Assembly: GCA_964513925.1 (NCBI GenBank) | Contig: CAZENR010000008.1 | Location: forward strand, 12,871 to 76,870 | Source of the DNA: DAORHV01 sp964513925 | Lineage (GTDB): Bacteria > Patescibacteriota > Gracilibacteria > Peribacterales > Peribacteraceae | Direction: 5' to 3' | Length of the DNA stretch: 64,000 bases | Part shown: positions 34,241 to 42,140 of the stretch, piece after piece | Layout: each line of letters opens with the position of its first letter | Position numbering within the stretch: the first letter of the stretch is position 1 | The notes under the pieces: model-generated | Seen by the model: only the letters and a program-made list of their open reading frames with translations | The model's database searches: none | What the model was told of the DNA's origin: nothing | Program-made: the position numbers and the translations under genes

Positions 34241-35356
34241 ATGAAACCACAAGATGTAGAAGTAGTGATTGGCGATGATCCCTCCGTGCTACAGCAACTG
34301 AATGCCGCCGATCCAAGAGATCCTTCTGGATTCTTGCGCTACGGGTACAGGCCAGAAAATCTTGCGGCGCTTTGTGCGCTTGTACGCGAAACAGCCGTGC
34401 TTGTGCGCAGCAAAGTCCCAGCTGAGTTGCTGGAGCATATGCCGCAACGCATTCCGCTGTATGGCGACCAGACTATCCCTGGCATTAGCGCATCGGCGCT
34501 CAACATGTCTGCATCCACCGATTCCAGCAAACTGCAGCCGTTTCGAGGCATGACGATTGGGTTGCCGCCAGGAGCTGCCGAAAAGCGAGATCAGCAGCTC
34601 TGGAATGTGACAGGACACGAGCACCTGCACACTGCCATCTATGGTGGTCCAGAGGCGACCCCCGTGAATGAATCGTTCGTTGGTCGGCTGGAGCAGGAGT
34701 ATTTTCCGAACTCAAGCGAATACCGTCGCGACCCTCGGTGGGCCCCAGATGCATTTAGGTCTAGCACCGGCTTTCGTGTCGACGACTACGCCAGTTACGG
34801 TCGATGCAAAGAGATGTTCGCAGCGGAGTACATGTGGGCGAGTCATGCCATGCGCTTTCTGACTGCAGAGCAGGTATGGAAGGTTTGCGTTGGACTTGTA
34901 AAAGAAGGTCGCTCTACGGGAACGTTTCCCCGTTTCGGCAGCGTTGCTGATGCCATAACCGGAGAAGATGCTGCAAACGGCAGGAAGGTGCTCGCCACTC
35001 CGCCGTTCCTGCCTATGACTGCGGGGCCGCAGCAATTCATCTTCACACTGGGGACAGATCATGCGGATGTGTACTCCTATCTCGTGTCAGCGAACCCGGC
35101 CTACAACCCGGCAGGCGCTACGCCGGAATCCCGGGTGCAGTTTTATGCCCAGTCTGCTCAAGGTCGCAAGCAACTTACGTTCAACCTGCATGACGGACGT
35201 GTCATCTCTGCCGATATCGATACGTTGCCACCAAGTCAGGGTATAGACTTTCACGAGCTGGCTCGCGTTCTGCAGCAGCAGACTGGTATTCCAGTCAGTC
35301 AGATACGTTCCATAGATTGCGCCGTACACAGTGGGAAGTTCCAGGTGCGTCCATAG
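34241..35356 (+). CDS. Hypothetical protein with a HEHLH zinc-peptidase-like motif
   Basis: 371 residues, soluble, starting MKPQDVEVVIGDD. The segment NVTGHEHLHTAIYGG has H126-E-H-L-H130, matching the HExxH zinc signature; E157 (RLEQEYF) could be a third ligand, giving a gluzincin-like layout. The flanking helix character fits a zincin, but I recognise no family and the remaining sequence gives no hint of substrate. The C-terminal 120 residues look like a separate alpha/beta domain. It is transcribed from its own AT-rich promoter, with tRNA-Asn downstream. Confidence 0.65.
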   Translation: MKPQDVEVVIGDDPSVLQQLNAADPRDPSGFLRYGYRPENLAALCALVRETAVLVRSKVPAELLEHMPQRIPLYGDQTIPGISASALNMSASTDSSKLQPFRGMTIGLPPGAAEKRDQQLWNVTGHEHLHTAIYGGPEATPVNESFVGRLEQEYFPNSSEYRRDPRWAPDAFRSSTGFRVDDYASYGRCKEMFAAEYMWASHAMRFLTAEQVWKVCVGLVKEGRSTGTFPRFGSVADAITGEDAANGRKVLATPPFLPMTAGPQQFIFTLGTDHADVYSYLVSANPAYNPAGATPESRVQFYAQSAQGRKQLTFNLHDGRVISADIDTLPPSQGIDFHELARVLQQQTGIPVSQIRSIDCAVHSGKFQVRP

Positions 35357-35379
35357 TCTTTTCCGTCTGGCGCTGGCGC

Positions 35380-35407
35380 TCGACAAACCCTGGGTCGTGA
35401 CTATACT
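35380..35407 (+). promoter_or_regulatory. Promoter of tRNA-Asn
   Basis: TCGACA (35380-35385), a 16-bp spacer and TATACT (35402-35407). The transcript would begin about 110 bases before the tRNA. Confidence 0.6.
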
Positions 35408-35416
35408 ATTGCTGCC

Positions 35417-35500
35417 CGTCGCACGGTGCGACGATCATTCTCATCACCAGTGTCCATTCCCTGGCTTGTCCACATGCAGTAGGTGCATTGCCAGAATGGT
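35417..35500 (+). other. Structured leader of tRNA-Asn
   Basis: CGTCGCA-CGG-TGCGACG (35417-35433) is a perfect hairpin. A second stem pairs CCATT-CC-CTGGC (about 35454-35465) with GCCAG-AATGG (about 35491-35500). No coding sequence is seen. Confidence 0.5.
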
Positions 35501-35523
35501 TCATTGCCGCAGTAGACGTCCGT

Positions 35524-35598
35524 TCCCTGGTAGCTCAACGGCAGAGCACCTCGCTGTTAACGAGGGGGTTGCTGGTTCGAATCCAGCCCGGGGAGCCA
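35524..35598 (+). tRNA. tRNA-Asn (anticodon GTT)
   Basis: 75 bases with encoded CCA. Acceptor TCCCTGG/CCGGGGA has one T-G wobble; D-arm GCTCAACGGCAGAGC; anticodon stem CCTCG/CGAGG with loop CTGTTAA and GTT at 35556-35558; T-arm GCTGGTTCGAATCCAGC. Confidence 0.97.
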
Positions 35599-35605
35599 TT
35601 TTGAG

Positions 35606-35699
35606 CATGGAAGACAACACTCCGTGTTTCCTTCCATGAACCATCCTTCGGGCAAGGTGGCCGTTCCAGCCTGGCAGAGCCAGGCTTCACGGCGTTTTT
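35606..35699 (+). terminator. Structured tRNA-Asn trailer ending in a terminator
   Basis: CATGGAAG/CTTCCATG (35606-35638) with an inner AACAC-tcc-GTGTT stem. Then GCCGT-TCCAG-CCTGGC-aga-GCCAGG-CTTC-ACGGC-GTTTTT (35660-35699). It has the same TCCAG/CTTC internal loop as the tRNA-Leu trailer and the 16591-16670 copy. Confidence 0.75.
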
Positions 35700-35772
35700 A
35701 TTGGTCCAACCTGCCTCGAGGTGCCAAGACGCCGATCTGTTATATCCTTTCACCTGCGTTACAATGCAAGGC

Positions 35773-36207
35773 ATGAAGATCAACCGCCTAGATCACGTTG
35801 GCATAAACGTTCAGGACTTGGCTGCTGCCAAGCAGTTTTTTCTAGATCTGGGACTGCGAGTTCAGGGTGAAATGGGCTTAGAGAGTCAGCTTTTAGACAA
35901 TGTGGTGGCACTGAAAAATGTGAAGACACACATGGTCATGATGGAAACGCCCGATGGCGAAGCAACGGTAGAACTGGTGAAATTTATTCGGCCGGTTGAT
36001 GTTGCTGGCGCAGACAACACCGCCGTGAATGCACTGGGCATGCGACACATCTGTTTTGCAGTGGAGGACATAGAAGGCATTGTCGCGAAACTGAAAAAGA
36101 AAGGCGTGCAGCCGTTTAGCGACATTCAGAACTACGAAAACGTGTACAAGCTGGTGTACTTGCGCGGGCCGGAGGGGATCATCGTGGAATTGGCCGAGAA
36201 GATCTAG
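35773..36207 (+). CDS. VOC-family protein (glyoxalase/epimerase-like)
   Basis: 144 residues forming one vicinal-oxygen-chelate domain: MKINRLDHVGINVQDLAAAKQFF opens the first beta-alpha-beta-beta-beta unit and GMRHICFAVEDIEGIVAKLKKKG the second. Candidate metal ligands are H8, E72 or nearby, H100 and the C-terminal E in GIIVELAEKI. Members include glyoxalase I, methylmalonyl-CoA epimerase and fosfomycin-resistance enzymes; which applies is open. TACAAT with a 7-base gap precedes the ATG. It follows the tRNA-Asn terminator. Confidence 0.88.
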   Translation: MKINRLDHVGINVQDLAAAKQFFLDLGLRVQGEMGLESQLLDNVVALKNVKTHMVMMETPDGEATVELVKFIRPVDVAGADNTAVNALGMRHICFAVEDIEGIVAKLKKKGVQPFSDIQNYENVYKLVYLRGPEGIIVELAEKI

Positions 36208-36327
36208 CGTTCCCGGCTTCTACGACTGCAGTTTCCGTGGTTCTTTTTGCCACATCGCAGACATGCACGCTACATCGCTTGCTATTTTCTTGCGCTCGTA
36301 CTCCATAAGGGGGAGCATGACGCTGTC

Positions 36328-36774
36328 ATGCGGCGATTCCTGTCCTCCGCAGGCTTCCCGTTCTGCACCGCACTGGTGTTCGCACTAGGGTGTGTTGTGG
36401 TGTTTGCGGTACTCAAACCGACCGGTGCCGATGTGGGCAACCAGGAAATTCTGCGCGCGTTCCGCATTGCAGGGTGGGCGGCTGGGCCGGTGGCAGCGCT
36501 CCTCGCGTGGATCATCATGCTGTTTCTCAATCTGGCGCGCCGCATCGTGCGCCTGCGTGCGGTGGCGTTGTTGCACCCGGCTGTTGTGCTGCTTGGCCTT
36601 GCGCCGTGGGTGGCTTTTGGCTTCCAGCTGACGTACACAGAACCTCGTTATACGGAATTTGGGCGTGCGGCAATCGATTTCGTGGGCGTTCCGTTGTGGT
36701 GGGGCTCGGTTGTTGCAGTTGCCTTCGTCGTACTTGTGTCCCTGTCTCTGTTGTTTCCGAGTAAGAGCAAATGA
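36328..36774 (+). CDS. Small integral membrane protein
   Basis: 148 residues with four hydrophobic segments (FCTALVFALGCVVVFAVL, GWAAGPVAALLAWIIMLFL, ALLHPAVVLLGLAPWVAFGF, WWGSVVAVAFVVLVSLSLLF) and a short basic C-terminus. No known family. The start MRRFLSSAG is the first ATG that leaves a sensible N-terminus; longer forms are possible. The ATGA at its end is also the start of the next lipoprotein, so the two are translationally coupled. Confidence 0.7.
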   Translation: MRRFLSSAGFPFCTALVFALGCVVVFAVLKPTGADVGNQEILRAFRIAGWAAGPVAALLAWIIMLFLNLARRIVRLRAVALLHPAVVLLGLAPWVAFGFQLTYTEPRYTEFGRAAIDFVGVPLWWGSVVAVAFVVLVSLSLLFPSKSK

Positions 36775-38081
36775 GTTTCTCTCCGATTGCCATGCGTCGC
36801 TTGTCTCCACTCCTTCTGGCGCTTTCCTCCTCGCTCCTGCTCAGCGGCTGCCTGGGCGAACTGATGAGCATGCTGTGCGAGCTGTCTCCAGACGCCGATC
36901 ACTGTTACCAAACCGCAGCGGTACAGTCGGGGCAAATAGCAGAGTGCGAGAATATTAAGGGCGAGGGGTTTAAAGGCAGTAATCCGCCGCGCGATAAGTG
37001 CTACCTCATGATCGCCGAGAACACCGGGGATTACGAAGTATGCAAGCATATCCGTGGCGGGCTGATGTCTTACTCTCAGGAGGAGTGCATTCTAGGCGCT
37101 GCAGTGAAGCACGAAGACCCGGAGGGCTGCAGGCTGTTGAGGGGATCGGATTTCGAATCCTGCAAGCGCCAGGTTGGCGCGAGCATTACACCGGACAAGC
37201 TGAAGGATATTTCCGATGAGATTGAGGAAGCTAAGAAGGCTGCCGGAGCCAACCCGGACGATGCCGATGCCCAAAAGCGCTTGGCGGACTTGAAGAAGAA
37301 GGAAAAAGATTTGTTTGAGTTTGCCTCACCGGACGTTGCGAGCCAGTACTTTAAAGCCCAGCGCGAGGAGTTAATGAGCGACGTCGACGATGAAGATGTG
37401 AAGTCCGAAATTGCGAAGCTGTTCGTGGACTTCCGATCCAGAAACCCCGGCATGAGCATGAACGAGCAGCTTAAGAAAATGGAGGAAATTAAAGACCAGC
37501 AAGAGACCAGCAAGCGCTTGGACGAGTATGCCAATACGCTCATGGATCAGCTGAAAGAAGGGGCAACAGGGTTTGCCAACGACACGTTCGACGACCTCTA
37601 CGGCGAAGACATTGAGAAATACAAAGAGGCCATGGCCGAGCGTGGCATGAAGTACTTAGAAGAGAAAGGTGGCAAAGACCTTATGCGAGGCATAGATAAT
37701 TTGAAGTGGATGAAGGAGAAGTACGACAAAGCCTCGGAGCAATACGAGAAGATCAATGAGCAAATCGAGAAACTGCAGAAGGTGTACAACGAGGCCCAGG
37801 AAGTAGCCAAGAAGATCGATGACATCAACAAACTTCTCGCCGAAGGCAAAATAGATGCCGGCAAGGCAAAAGTGCTTCACGGCGCTGTGTACTTGGGCAA
37901 AGGCCTGGAGTACGCCACGGGCTATGTACCCATCTTCGGCTCTACGGTTTCCACCATCAGTAAGGAAACATTCGATGCCACAATCAAATTCGCCACGAAG
38001 CGCGCACAGCGCACTACTGCGCTCGACAAGTGCATCGAAGATCCAGAGCACTGCGACACCGATGGCATTACGGCGTACTAA
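36771..38081 (+). CDS. Lipoprotein with Cys-repeat head and long coiled coil
   Basis: 436 residues. Signal MSFSPIAMRRLSPLLLALSSSLLLSGC with lipobox LLSGC. Residues 28-140 carry repeated Cys units (DHCYQTAA, AECENIKG, DKCYLMIAE, YEVCKHIRG, EECILGAA, EGCRLLRG), a pattern seen in other CPR exported proteins. About 145-340 are strongly charged heptads (DKLKDISDEIEEAKKAAG, KYDKASEQYEKINEQIEKLQ) expected to form coiled coils. A C-terminal hydrophobic Gly-rich patch (LGKGLEYATGYVPIFGSTV) precedes two further Cys. It is probably a surface structural or adhesion factor. Coupled to the membrane protein upstream. Confidence 0.8.
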   Translation: MSFSPIAMRRLSPLLLALSSSLLLSGCLGELMSMLCELSPDADHCYQTAAVQSGQIAECENIKGEGFKGSNPPRDKCYLMIAENTGDYEVCKHIRGGLMSYSQEECILGAAVKHEDPEGCRLLRGSDFESCKRQVGASITPDKLKDISDEIEEAKKAAGANPDDADAQKRLADLKKKEKDLFEFASPDVASQYFKAQREELMSDVDDEDVKSEIAKLFVDFRSRNPGMSMNEQLKKMEEIKDQQETSKRLDEYANTLMDQLKEGATGFANDTFDDLYGEDIEKYKEAMAERGMKYLEEKGGKDLMRGIDNLKWMKEKYDKASEQYEKINEQIEKLQKVYNEAQEVAKKIDDINKLLAEGKIDAGKAKVLHGAVYLGKGLEYATGYVPIFGSTVSTISKETFDATIKFATKRAQRTTALDKCIEDPEHCDTDGITAY

Positions 38082-38105
38082 AGAAGGCATGGATCCAGCA
38101 CGTGG

Positions 38106-38111
38106 TACCAT
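38106..38111 (+). promoter_or_regulatory. Extended -10 of the first DUF1801 gene
   Basis: TGG-TACCAT, 7 bases before the ATG at 38119. Confidence 0.4.
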
Positions 38112-38118
38112 GAAGCGC

Positions 38119-38508
38119 ATGCAGGCGGAACTACAGCAGTATCACGCGGCTCTTGCCCCGGGCGACAGGGAGATTTGCGATGCTCTCGCCGCTCACATTG
38201 TTGCAGGTTTACCCGAGGCAACTTCCAAAATTTGGCATCGGCATCCGGTGTGGTTTTTGGCAGGCAACCCGATTGTGGGGTACCACAAGCTGAAGGATTG
38301 TGTGCGGCTGTTATTCTGGAGTGGTCAGTCGTTCCAGGAGCCGGAGCTGAAAAAAGAAGGGTCGTTTAAGGCCGCAGAGGCGCGGTTTACGTCTGCCAAA
38401 GATATCGATGCCAAGGCGCTTGCACGCTGGCTTACCAAAGCACGCGATATCCAGTGGGACTACAAGAACATCGTGAAACACGGAGGGAAGCTGGTGCGCT
38501 TGTCGTAG
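38119..38508 (+). CDS. DUF1801-family protein (YdhG-like)
   Basis: 129 residues: MQAELQQYHAALAPGDREICDAL...IWHRHPVWFLAGNPIVGYHKLKDCVRLLFWSG matches the DUF1801/YdhG fold, whose best known relatives bind iron or act as small chaperones; function here is unknown. The start MQAEL was chosen because an extended -10 (TGG-TACCAT) sits 7 bases before it; MKRMQ and MDPARG lie upstream in frame. A second family member is at 40102-40536. It converges on an exported protein gene with a 4-bp gap. Confidence 0.82.
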   Translation: MQAELQQYHAALAPGDREICDALAAHIVAGLPEATSKIWHRHPVWFLAGNPIVGYHKLKDCVRLLFWSGQSFQEPELKKEGSFKAAEARFTSAKDIDAKALARWLTKARDIQWDYKNIVKHGGKLVRLS

Positions 38509-38512
38509 GGCT

Positions 38513-39103
38513 TTACTGGCACTTCATCACCTTCATCTTGCCGCTGCAGTCGTAGCGGCACATCTGTATGCCGCCGCGCTTGCCGGCTTTGCCGATCAGC
38601 GTGCACAACTGGGAGTTGCCTTCAATAATGAAGGGGCTGGACGAAGAAGAAAGCGTGCTGCTTTCAGGAACGAATGTCGGCCCTTCGGAAGAAGAGAAGG
38701 TGCCGTCTGTGAATACGATGGGTGGGTTGTAGCCCATAGATGCGCAAATGGCCTCGGCTTTCTTGAGGAAATCGACTGTTTGGTCCACTTTTGCCATTGT
38801 TGCATCGTCTGCCTTGATGCTGCTTGCCTTCATCAAGGTCGTGGAAATGTTCATGCAATATGCGGACACACCCGGATTCTTACTGAATTTGCCGGCGCCG
38901 TCTTGCGGCTTGGCGGTGTTGGATGTCGAGCTGCTGGAAGTTGCACTGGAACTAACGCTGGAGCTAGAGGAAGACGTGGCTGACGATGATGTCGGTAACC
39001 GCAACGGTGCCAATGGCAGACGCAGTGTTTGGGCCGACGTAACCGGAATAGCAGTCACGACGAACGCAGCTGCAAGAGTAAGGAGGGTGTGGTGGGAGCG
39101 CAT
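38513..39103 (-). CDS. Exported Ser/Thr-rich protein
   Basis: 196 residues. Signal peptide MRSHHTLLTLAAAFVVTAIPVTSAQ. A Ser-rich linker follows (TSSSATSSSSSSVSSSATSS), then a helical part with Cys (AYCMNISTTLM, EAICASMGYNPP), another Ser stretch and a C-terminal Cys-rich end (SQLCTLIGKAG, IQMCRYDCSGKMKVMKCQ). Serine linkers like this recur in exported proteins of the window (54056, 55674). Start confirmed by TACACT 6 bases upstream; the longer frame to 39457 is a shadow. Function unknown. Confidence 0.8.
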   Translation of the reverse strand: MRSHHTLLTLAAAFVVTAIPVTSAQTLRLPLAPLRLPTSSSATSSSSSSVSSSATSSSSTSNTAKPQDGAGKFSKNPGVSAYCMNISTTLMKASSIKADDATMAKVDQTVDFLKKAEAICASMGYNPPIVFTDGTFSSSEGPTFVPESSTLSSSSSPFIIEGNSQLCTLIGKAGKRGGIQMCRYDCSGKMKVMKCQ

Positions 39104-39109
39104 GGAGAC

Positions 39110-39115
39110 AGTGTA
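39110..39115 (-). promoter_or_regulatory. -10 of the Ser-rich exported protein gene
   Basis: TACACT on the minus strand with a 6-base gap (gtctcc) to the ATG at 39103. Confidence 0.5.
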
Positions 39116-39147
39116 TCCATGTGGAGTGTGGCCGCAAGTCCGCTTGC

Positions 39148-40056
39148 TTATACGCTCTGCTCCGCCTTGCGCAGCGCCGCTAGATCGAACTTCTTCATCT
39201 GCAAGAACGCCTTGGTCACGCGGGCGATTTTTTCCTTGTCGCCGCTTTGCATTATGCGCTGCAACTCTGCAGGATTCACCTGCCACGACACGCCGAACTT
39301 GTCCTTCAGCCAGCCGCATTGCTCTGCCTCGGGCACGGCAGAAAGCGCGCTCCAGTAGGCGTCTATTTCCTCCTGTGAATCGCACTGCACCAACAGCGAT
39401 AACGCCTCGGTAAAGCCGAATGCGTGCATGTGTCCGCTGTCCATGGCTGCAAACCACTGTCCTTCCAGCATGAAGTCAGCAAACATGATCTTGGCGGCTT
39501 TTTCTGGTGCCGCACCCGGCGGATAGGTTGCCGTTATGCCGCGCTTGGAATTCTTGAACACCGAGACATAAAAATCTATGGCGGCCTCGGCATTGCCCGT
39601 GTTGTCGCCGGTAAACATCAGCGACGGGATGATGAACGGCCTTGGTTCGCCTTCGGGCCGTGTGAGAATGAGCTGCCAGTTCACGCCGTACTTGTCTTGA
39701 ATCCAGCCGTAACGCTTGCTGAACGGATACTCATCAATTGGCATCAGCGGCGTGCCGCCCTGCGATAATACTGCCCACAGCGCGTCCAAATGCTCGCGGG
39801 CTTTGGGGTCCTTGGACGGATCGAAATTCACCATGAACGAAATGCATGGGTTGAGTTTGAAGTACGGTCCGGCGCTAATGGCCATGAACGAATAGCCGCA
39901 CAGGTCGAACGCGACGATATCGCAGTTGCCCGACGGTGTGTGCTCCAGCACCGATGTATGCGTTACGCGCGAGTCGCCTCCGAATGCCGCAACGTAGAAC
40001 GAGGCAGCTTCCTTTGCCTCTTTGTCGAACCACAAGTGGGGGATGATCTTCTGCAT
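39148..40056 (-). CDS. Tandem PhnB-like VOC protein
   Basis: 302 residues made of two PhnB/3-demethylubiquinone-methyltransferase-like VOC domains in tandem. Each has FDKEAKEAASFYVAAF or AEAAIDFYVSVF, then FMAIS/FAAMDSGHMHAFGFTEA, and CGWLKDKFGVSWQVNP or YGWIQDKYGVNWQL. A helical tail (KIARVTKAFLQMKKFDLAALRKA) typical of PhnB-like proteins ends it. Usually single-domain; the duplication is seen in some lineages. Biochemical role is not established for this group. TAGGCT with a 7-base gap precedes the ATG. Confidence 0.9.
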   Translation of the reverse strand: MQKIIPHLWFDKEAKEAASFYVAAFGGDSRVTHTSVLEHTPSGNCDIVAFDLCGYSFMAISAGPYFKLNPCISFMVNFDPSKDPKAREHLDALWAVLSQGGTPLMPIDEYPFSKRYGWIQDKYGVNWQLILTRPEGEPRPFIIPSLMFTGDNTGNAEAAIDFYVSVFKNSKRGITATYPPGAAPEKAAKIMFADFMLEGQWFAAMDSGHMHAFGFTEALSLLVQCDSQEEIDAYWSALSAVPEAEQCGWLKDKFGVSWQVNPAELQRIMQSGDKEKIARVTKAFLQMKKFDLAALRKAEQSV

Positions 40057-40101
40057 GGCTCGCAGCCTAGCGCATTTCCCGCCGTACGCCGAATGTGCCG
40101 G

Positions 40102-40536
40102 TTATACCTTCTTCATTGCCGCGCTTACAAGCCCGGGCTTCTTTGCGGCGGCCTTGAGCACGGTAGCCAGTGCTTGCAGGTCCACATCTTCCAATTTCTT
40201 GAAGCGAATGCAGCTTTTACCCACGCTTACCTTGCCCAGGTTCTTTTTGTGCTTTTCGGCCAGGTACTGTTTGCCATCCAATGCGCAGACGTACAGGCTG
40301 ATGTACTGTTTCTGGCTTGCCAGTGCAATTACGGGCCACTGCACCTGCTGCTTTTTGTAGTTGAGGTACGGGAACGATCCGTACCCGAGCATGTTGTACG
40401 CAAAGTGCGACTTGAGCGACGGCACCGTTTTTTGAATGAAGGTATGCAACTGCTCTACTTGTGCCTTGCGCTCCGCTGGTAACGCCGCAAGGTATGTGGC
40501 TACCGATGTCGCCTTGGTCGGCTTGAACATGTTCAT
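40102..40536 (-). CDS. DUF1801-family protein
   Basis: 144 residues, starting MNMFKPTKATSVATYLAAL. The sequence HTFIQKTVPSLKSHFAYNMLGYGSFPYLNYK...WPVIALASQKQYISLYV is typical of the DUF1801/YdhG fold, with a Lys/Ala-rich C-terminal tail. It is a more standard member than the one at 38119-38508. An extended -10 (TGA-TACCAT) lies 7 bases before the ATG at 40534-40536. Divergent from the methyltransferase-like gene. Confidence 0.88.
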   Translation of the reverse strand: MNMFKPTKATSVATYLAALPAERKAQVEQLHTFIQKTVPSLKSHFAYNMLGYGSFPYLNYKKQQVQWPVIALASQKQYISLYVCALDGKQYLAEKHKKNLGKVSVGKSCIRFKKLEDVDLQALATVLKAAAKKPGLVSAAMKKV

Positions 40537-40577
40537 GGGTCGTATGGTATCAGCAAGTGATTGCGAGCCGCGGGAAA

Positions 40578-40605
40578 TTGACAAAAATGATTAATATAGT
40601 AATAT
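40578..40605 (+). promoter_or_regulatory. Promoter of the methyltransferase-like gene
   Basis: TTGACA (40578-40583), a 16-bp spacer and TAATAT (40600-40605); the ATG at 40628 is 22 bases on, giving a short leader. Confidence 0.7.
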
Positions 40606-40627
40606 ATTCAACCTCATTTCATGAGCA

Positions 40628-41305
40628 ATGAACCACTCTCTTGAGCACAGCATTGAAGGAGCGTTGCGGGCCACACAGCACCACCCCGATTACGCTGCCC
40701 AGGCAGAAGCGGATCTTGCAGCACTCATAGAAGAGTTTCGGTCGTCTGGCAGTCCGCCTGCCAGAATGAACGAGCTTCGTGCTCGCGCCAACGATGTCGT
40801 GCTCATGCAGGAGAAGTACTTCCGAGGCAGGGTGGCCTTCTTGATGCGTTTGGTTGCGTACCTAGGCGAGCGACCGGAGCAGCAACTGGATGTGGCGGAG
40901 GATGGGTGCGGCAGCGGTATCGATTTACATGTCATACACACGCTACTTGGGCAAAAGTTGAACCTGACTGGTATCGACATCAACGATGCGGCACTTGCCA
41001 TCGCCAAGCAGCGGGTGCCAGCTGTCCGCTACCTCACGGACTTTGATGACCAGCAGTACCACGTCATTTACAGCGATTACGTCAGCATTGGCGATAATGC
41101 CCCGTGGACGATTGCCGCCAGAGGAGAGAAGTGTTTTGCGGCCTTGCGTTCACCTGGCGTGGTCTTGCAACAAGCAGACATGGAGCATGTGCAAATGTAC
41201 CGCCAAAGCTTTGGTAGAAAGTTCTTGCATGTGGCACAGCCTGAATTCTTGGCAGACATTCCAGGCCGGTATAGCTGCCGACTCTATCGATTCGAAAAGC
41301 CGTAA
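40628..41305 (+). CDS. Putative SAM-binding methyltransferase-fold protein
   Basis: 225 residues. An N-terminal helical part precedes a Rossmann-like core: LDVAEDGCGSGIDLHVIHTLL is a motif I variant and LTGIDINDAALAIAKQRV the following strand with acidic ligand; YHVIYSDYVSIG resembles the post-I region. The N-terminal helices and the lack of a clear catalytic motif leave the substrate open. First of two genes (15-bp gap) read from a strong promoter. Its ATG at 40628 is preceded by an out-of-frame ATG at 40621. Confidence 0.7.
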   Translation: MNHSLEHSIEGALRATQHHPDYAAQAEADLAALIEEFRSSGSPPARMNELRARANDVVLMQEKYFRGRVAFLMRLVAYLGERPEQQLDVAEDGCGSGIDLHVIHTLLGQKLNLTGIDINDAALAIAKQRVPAVRYLTDFDDQQYHVIYSDYVSIGDNAPWTIAARGEKCFAALRSPGVVLQQADMEHVQMYRQSFGRKFLHVAQPEFLADIPGRYSCRLYRFEKP

Positions 41306-41320
41306 CATTTCTTTTTTTGC

Positions 41321-42118
41321 ATGCAAAAGCCTACATTCATCCCCGGCAAAGCGAACATTGTGGCGGGAGTGCCGCAGTTGCACATCGAATGGCGCAACCC
41401 TGTTAGGGAACGGCTTGTGTTGCCGAATGGCGTCTATGTTCCGATTGGAGAACGTCCAGACCATGAATCGCTGCAAAGAATTGGACAACTATTTGGAGGA
41501 CACGAATTTGCCGAACGTGTCATCCCAGCGGACCAAAGCACCGAAGGCGTGCTGCTTGGCAGCATGATGGACTACGGCATTAGTCCGGTGACTGCCAAGG
41601 ATGTGAATTCGGAGCACGTGAACAACTGCCACATCTTGGCTGCGGTCGGCGTTGCAACGCAGGGGGCAACGCCGCTCCAAGAGCATGCGTTGTTTGCGCA
41701 CATCAACCCTGCGGCACACATGTTGCAGACTCGTAATTTCCACACGCTGCTGCGAGAGCGCGTGCGACAGCTTTGCAGTTCCACGCACCGGTTTACTCGG
41801 GACGTGCTGTTTGCAGGCGGGTGCATAGATGTTTCCTCGGAACAACGGGCCGATTGGAGCACGGAGCTCTGCATACAATCCATAGAGACCATGGCCAAAC
41901 TCTGCGAAGAGCTGGATGTAGAGCCCACCGTTACCAGACCCGGCATTCAGGACGTTGATACGCACATGTCCTTGGCCACACAGCAGCGCAAACTTCTGGT
42001 GCGCCCATCTTTTGCTCCAAAACTAGAACTACCCGACCAAGTGGCGCCGCACTTGTTCTTGGCTTCGCAGGCACGTATGTACATTCAGCGCATTCGGTCG
42101 ATTATGCAGTGGGACTAG
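41321..42118 (+). CDS. Hypothetical protein (265 aa)
   Basis: A soluble protein starting MQKPTFIPGKANIVAG, 15 bp after the methyltransferase-like gene and probably on the same transcript. The central segment (NCHILAAVGVATQGATPLQEHALFAHINPAAH) looks like an alpha/beta core with conserved His, somewhat like deamidase-type folds, but I cannot assign a family. The C-terminal third is helical. A C-rich 'CPR-specific' origin is not evident from composition. Confidence 0.7.
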   Translation: MQKPTFIPGKANIVAGVPQLHIEWRNPVRERLVLPNGVYVPIGERPDHESLQRIGQLFGGHEFAERVIPADQSTEGVLLGSMMDYGISPVTAKDVNSEHVNNCHILAAVGVATQGATPLQEHALFAHINPAAHMLQTRNFHTLLRERVRQLCSSTHRFTRDVLFAGGCIDVSSEQRADWSTELCIQSIETMAKLCEELDVEPTVTRPGIQDVDTHMSLATQQRKLLVRPSFAPKLELPDQVAPHLFLASQARMYIQRIRSIMQWD

Positions 42119-42128
42119 TGAGCAGCGC

Positions 42129-42134
42129 TATACT
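42129..42134 (+). promoter_or_regulatory. -10 of the PQ-loop-like gene
   Basis: TATACT, 6 bases (agctcc), ATG at 42141. Leaderless layout. Confidence 0.6.
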
Positions 42135-42140
42135 AGCTCC

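Noticed and set aside
35535..35783. Minus-strand 82-aa frame across tRNA-Asn (GSPGWIRTSNPLVNSE)
   Set aside because: Same antisense-tRNA artefact.
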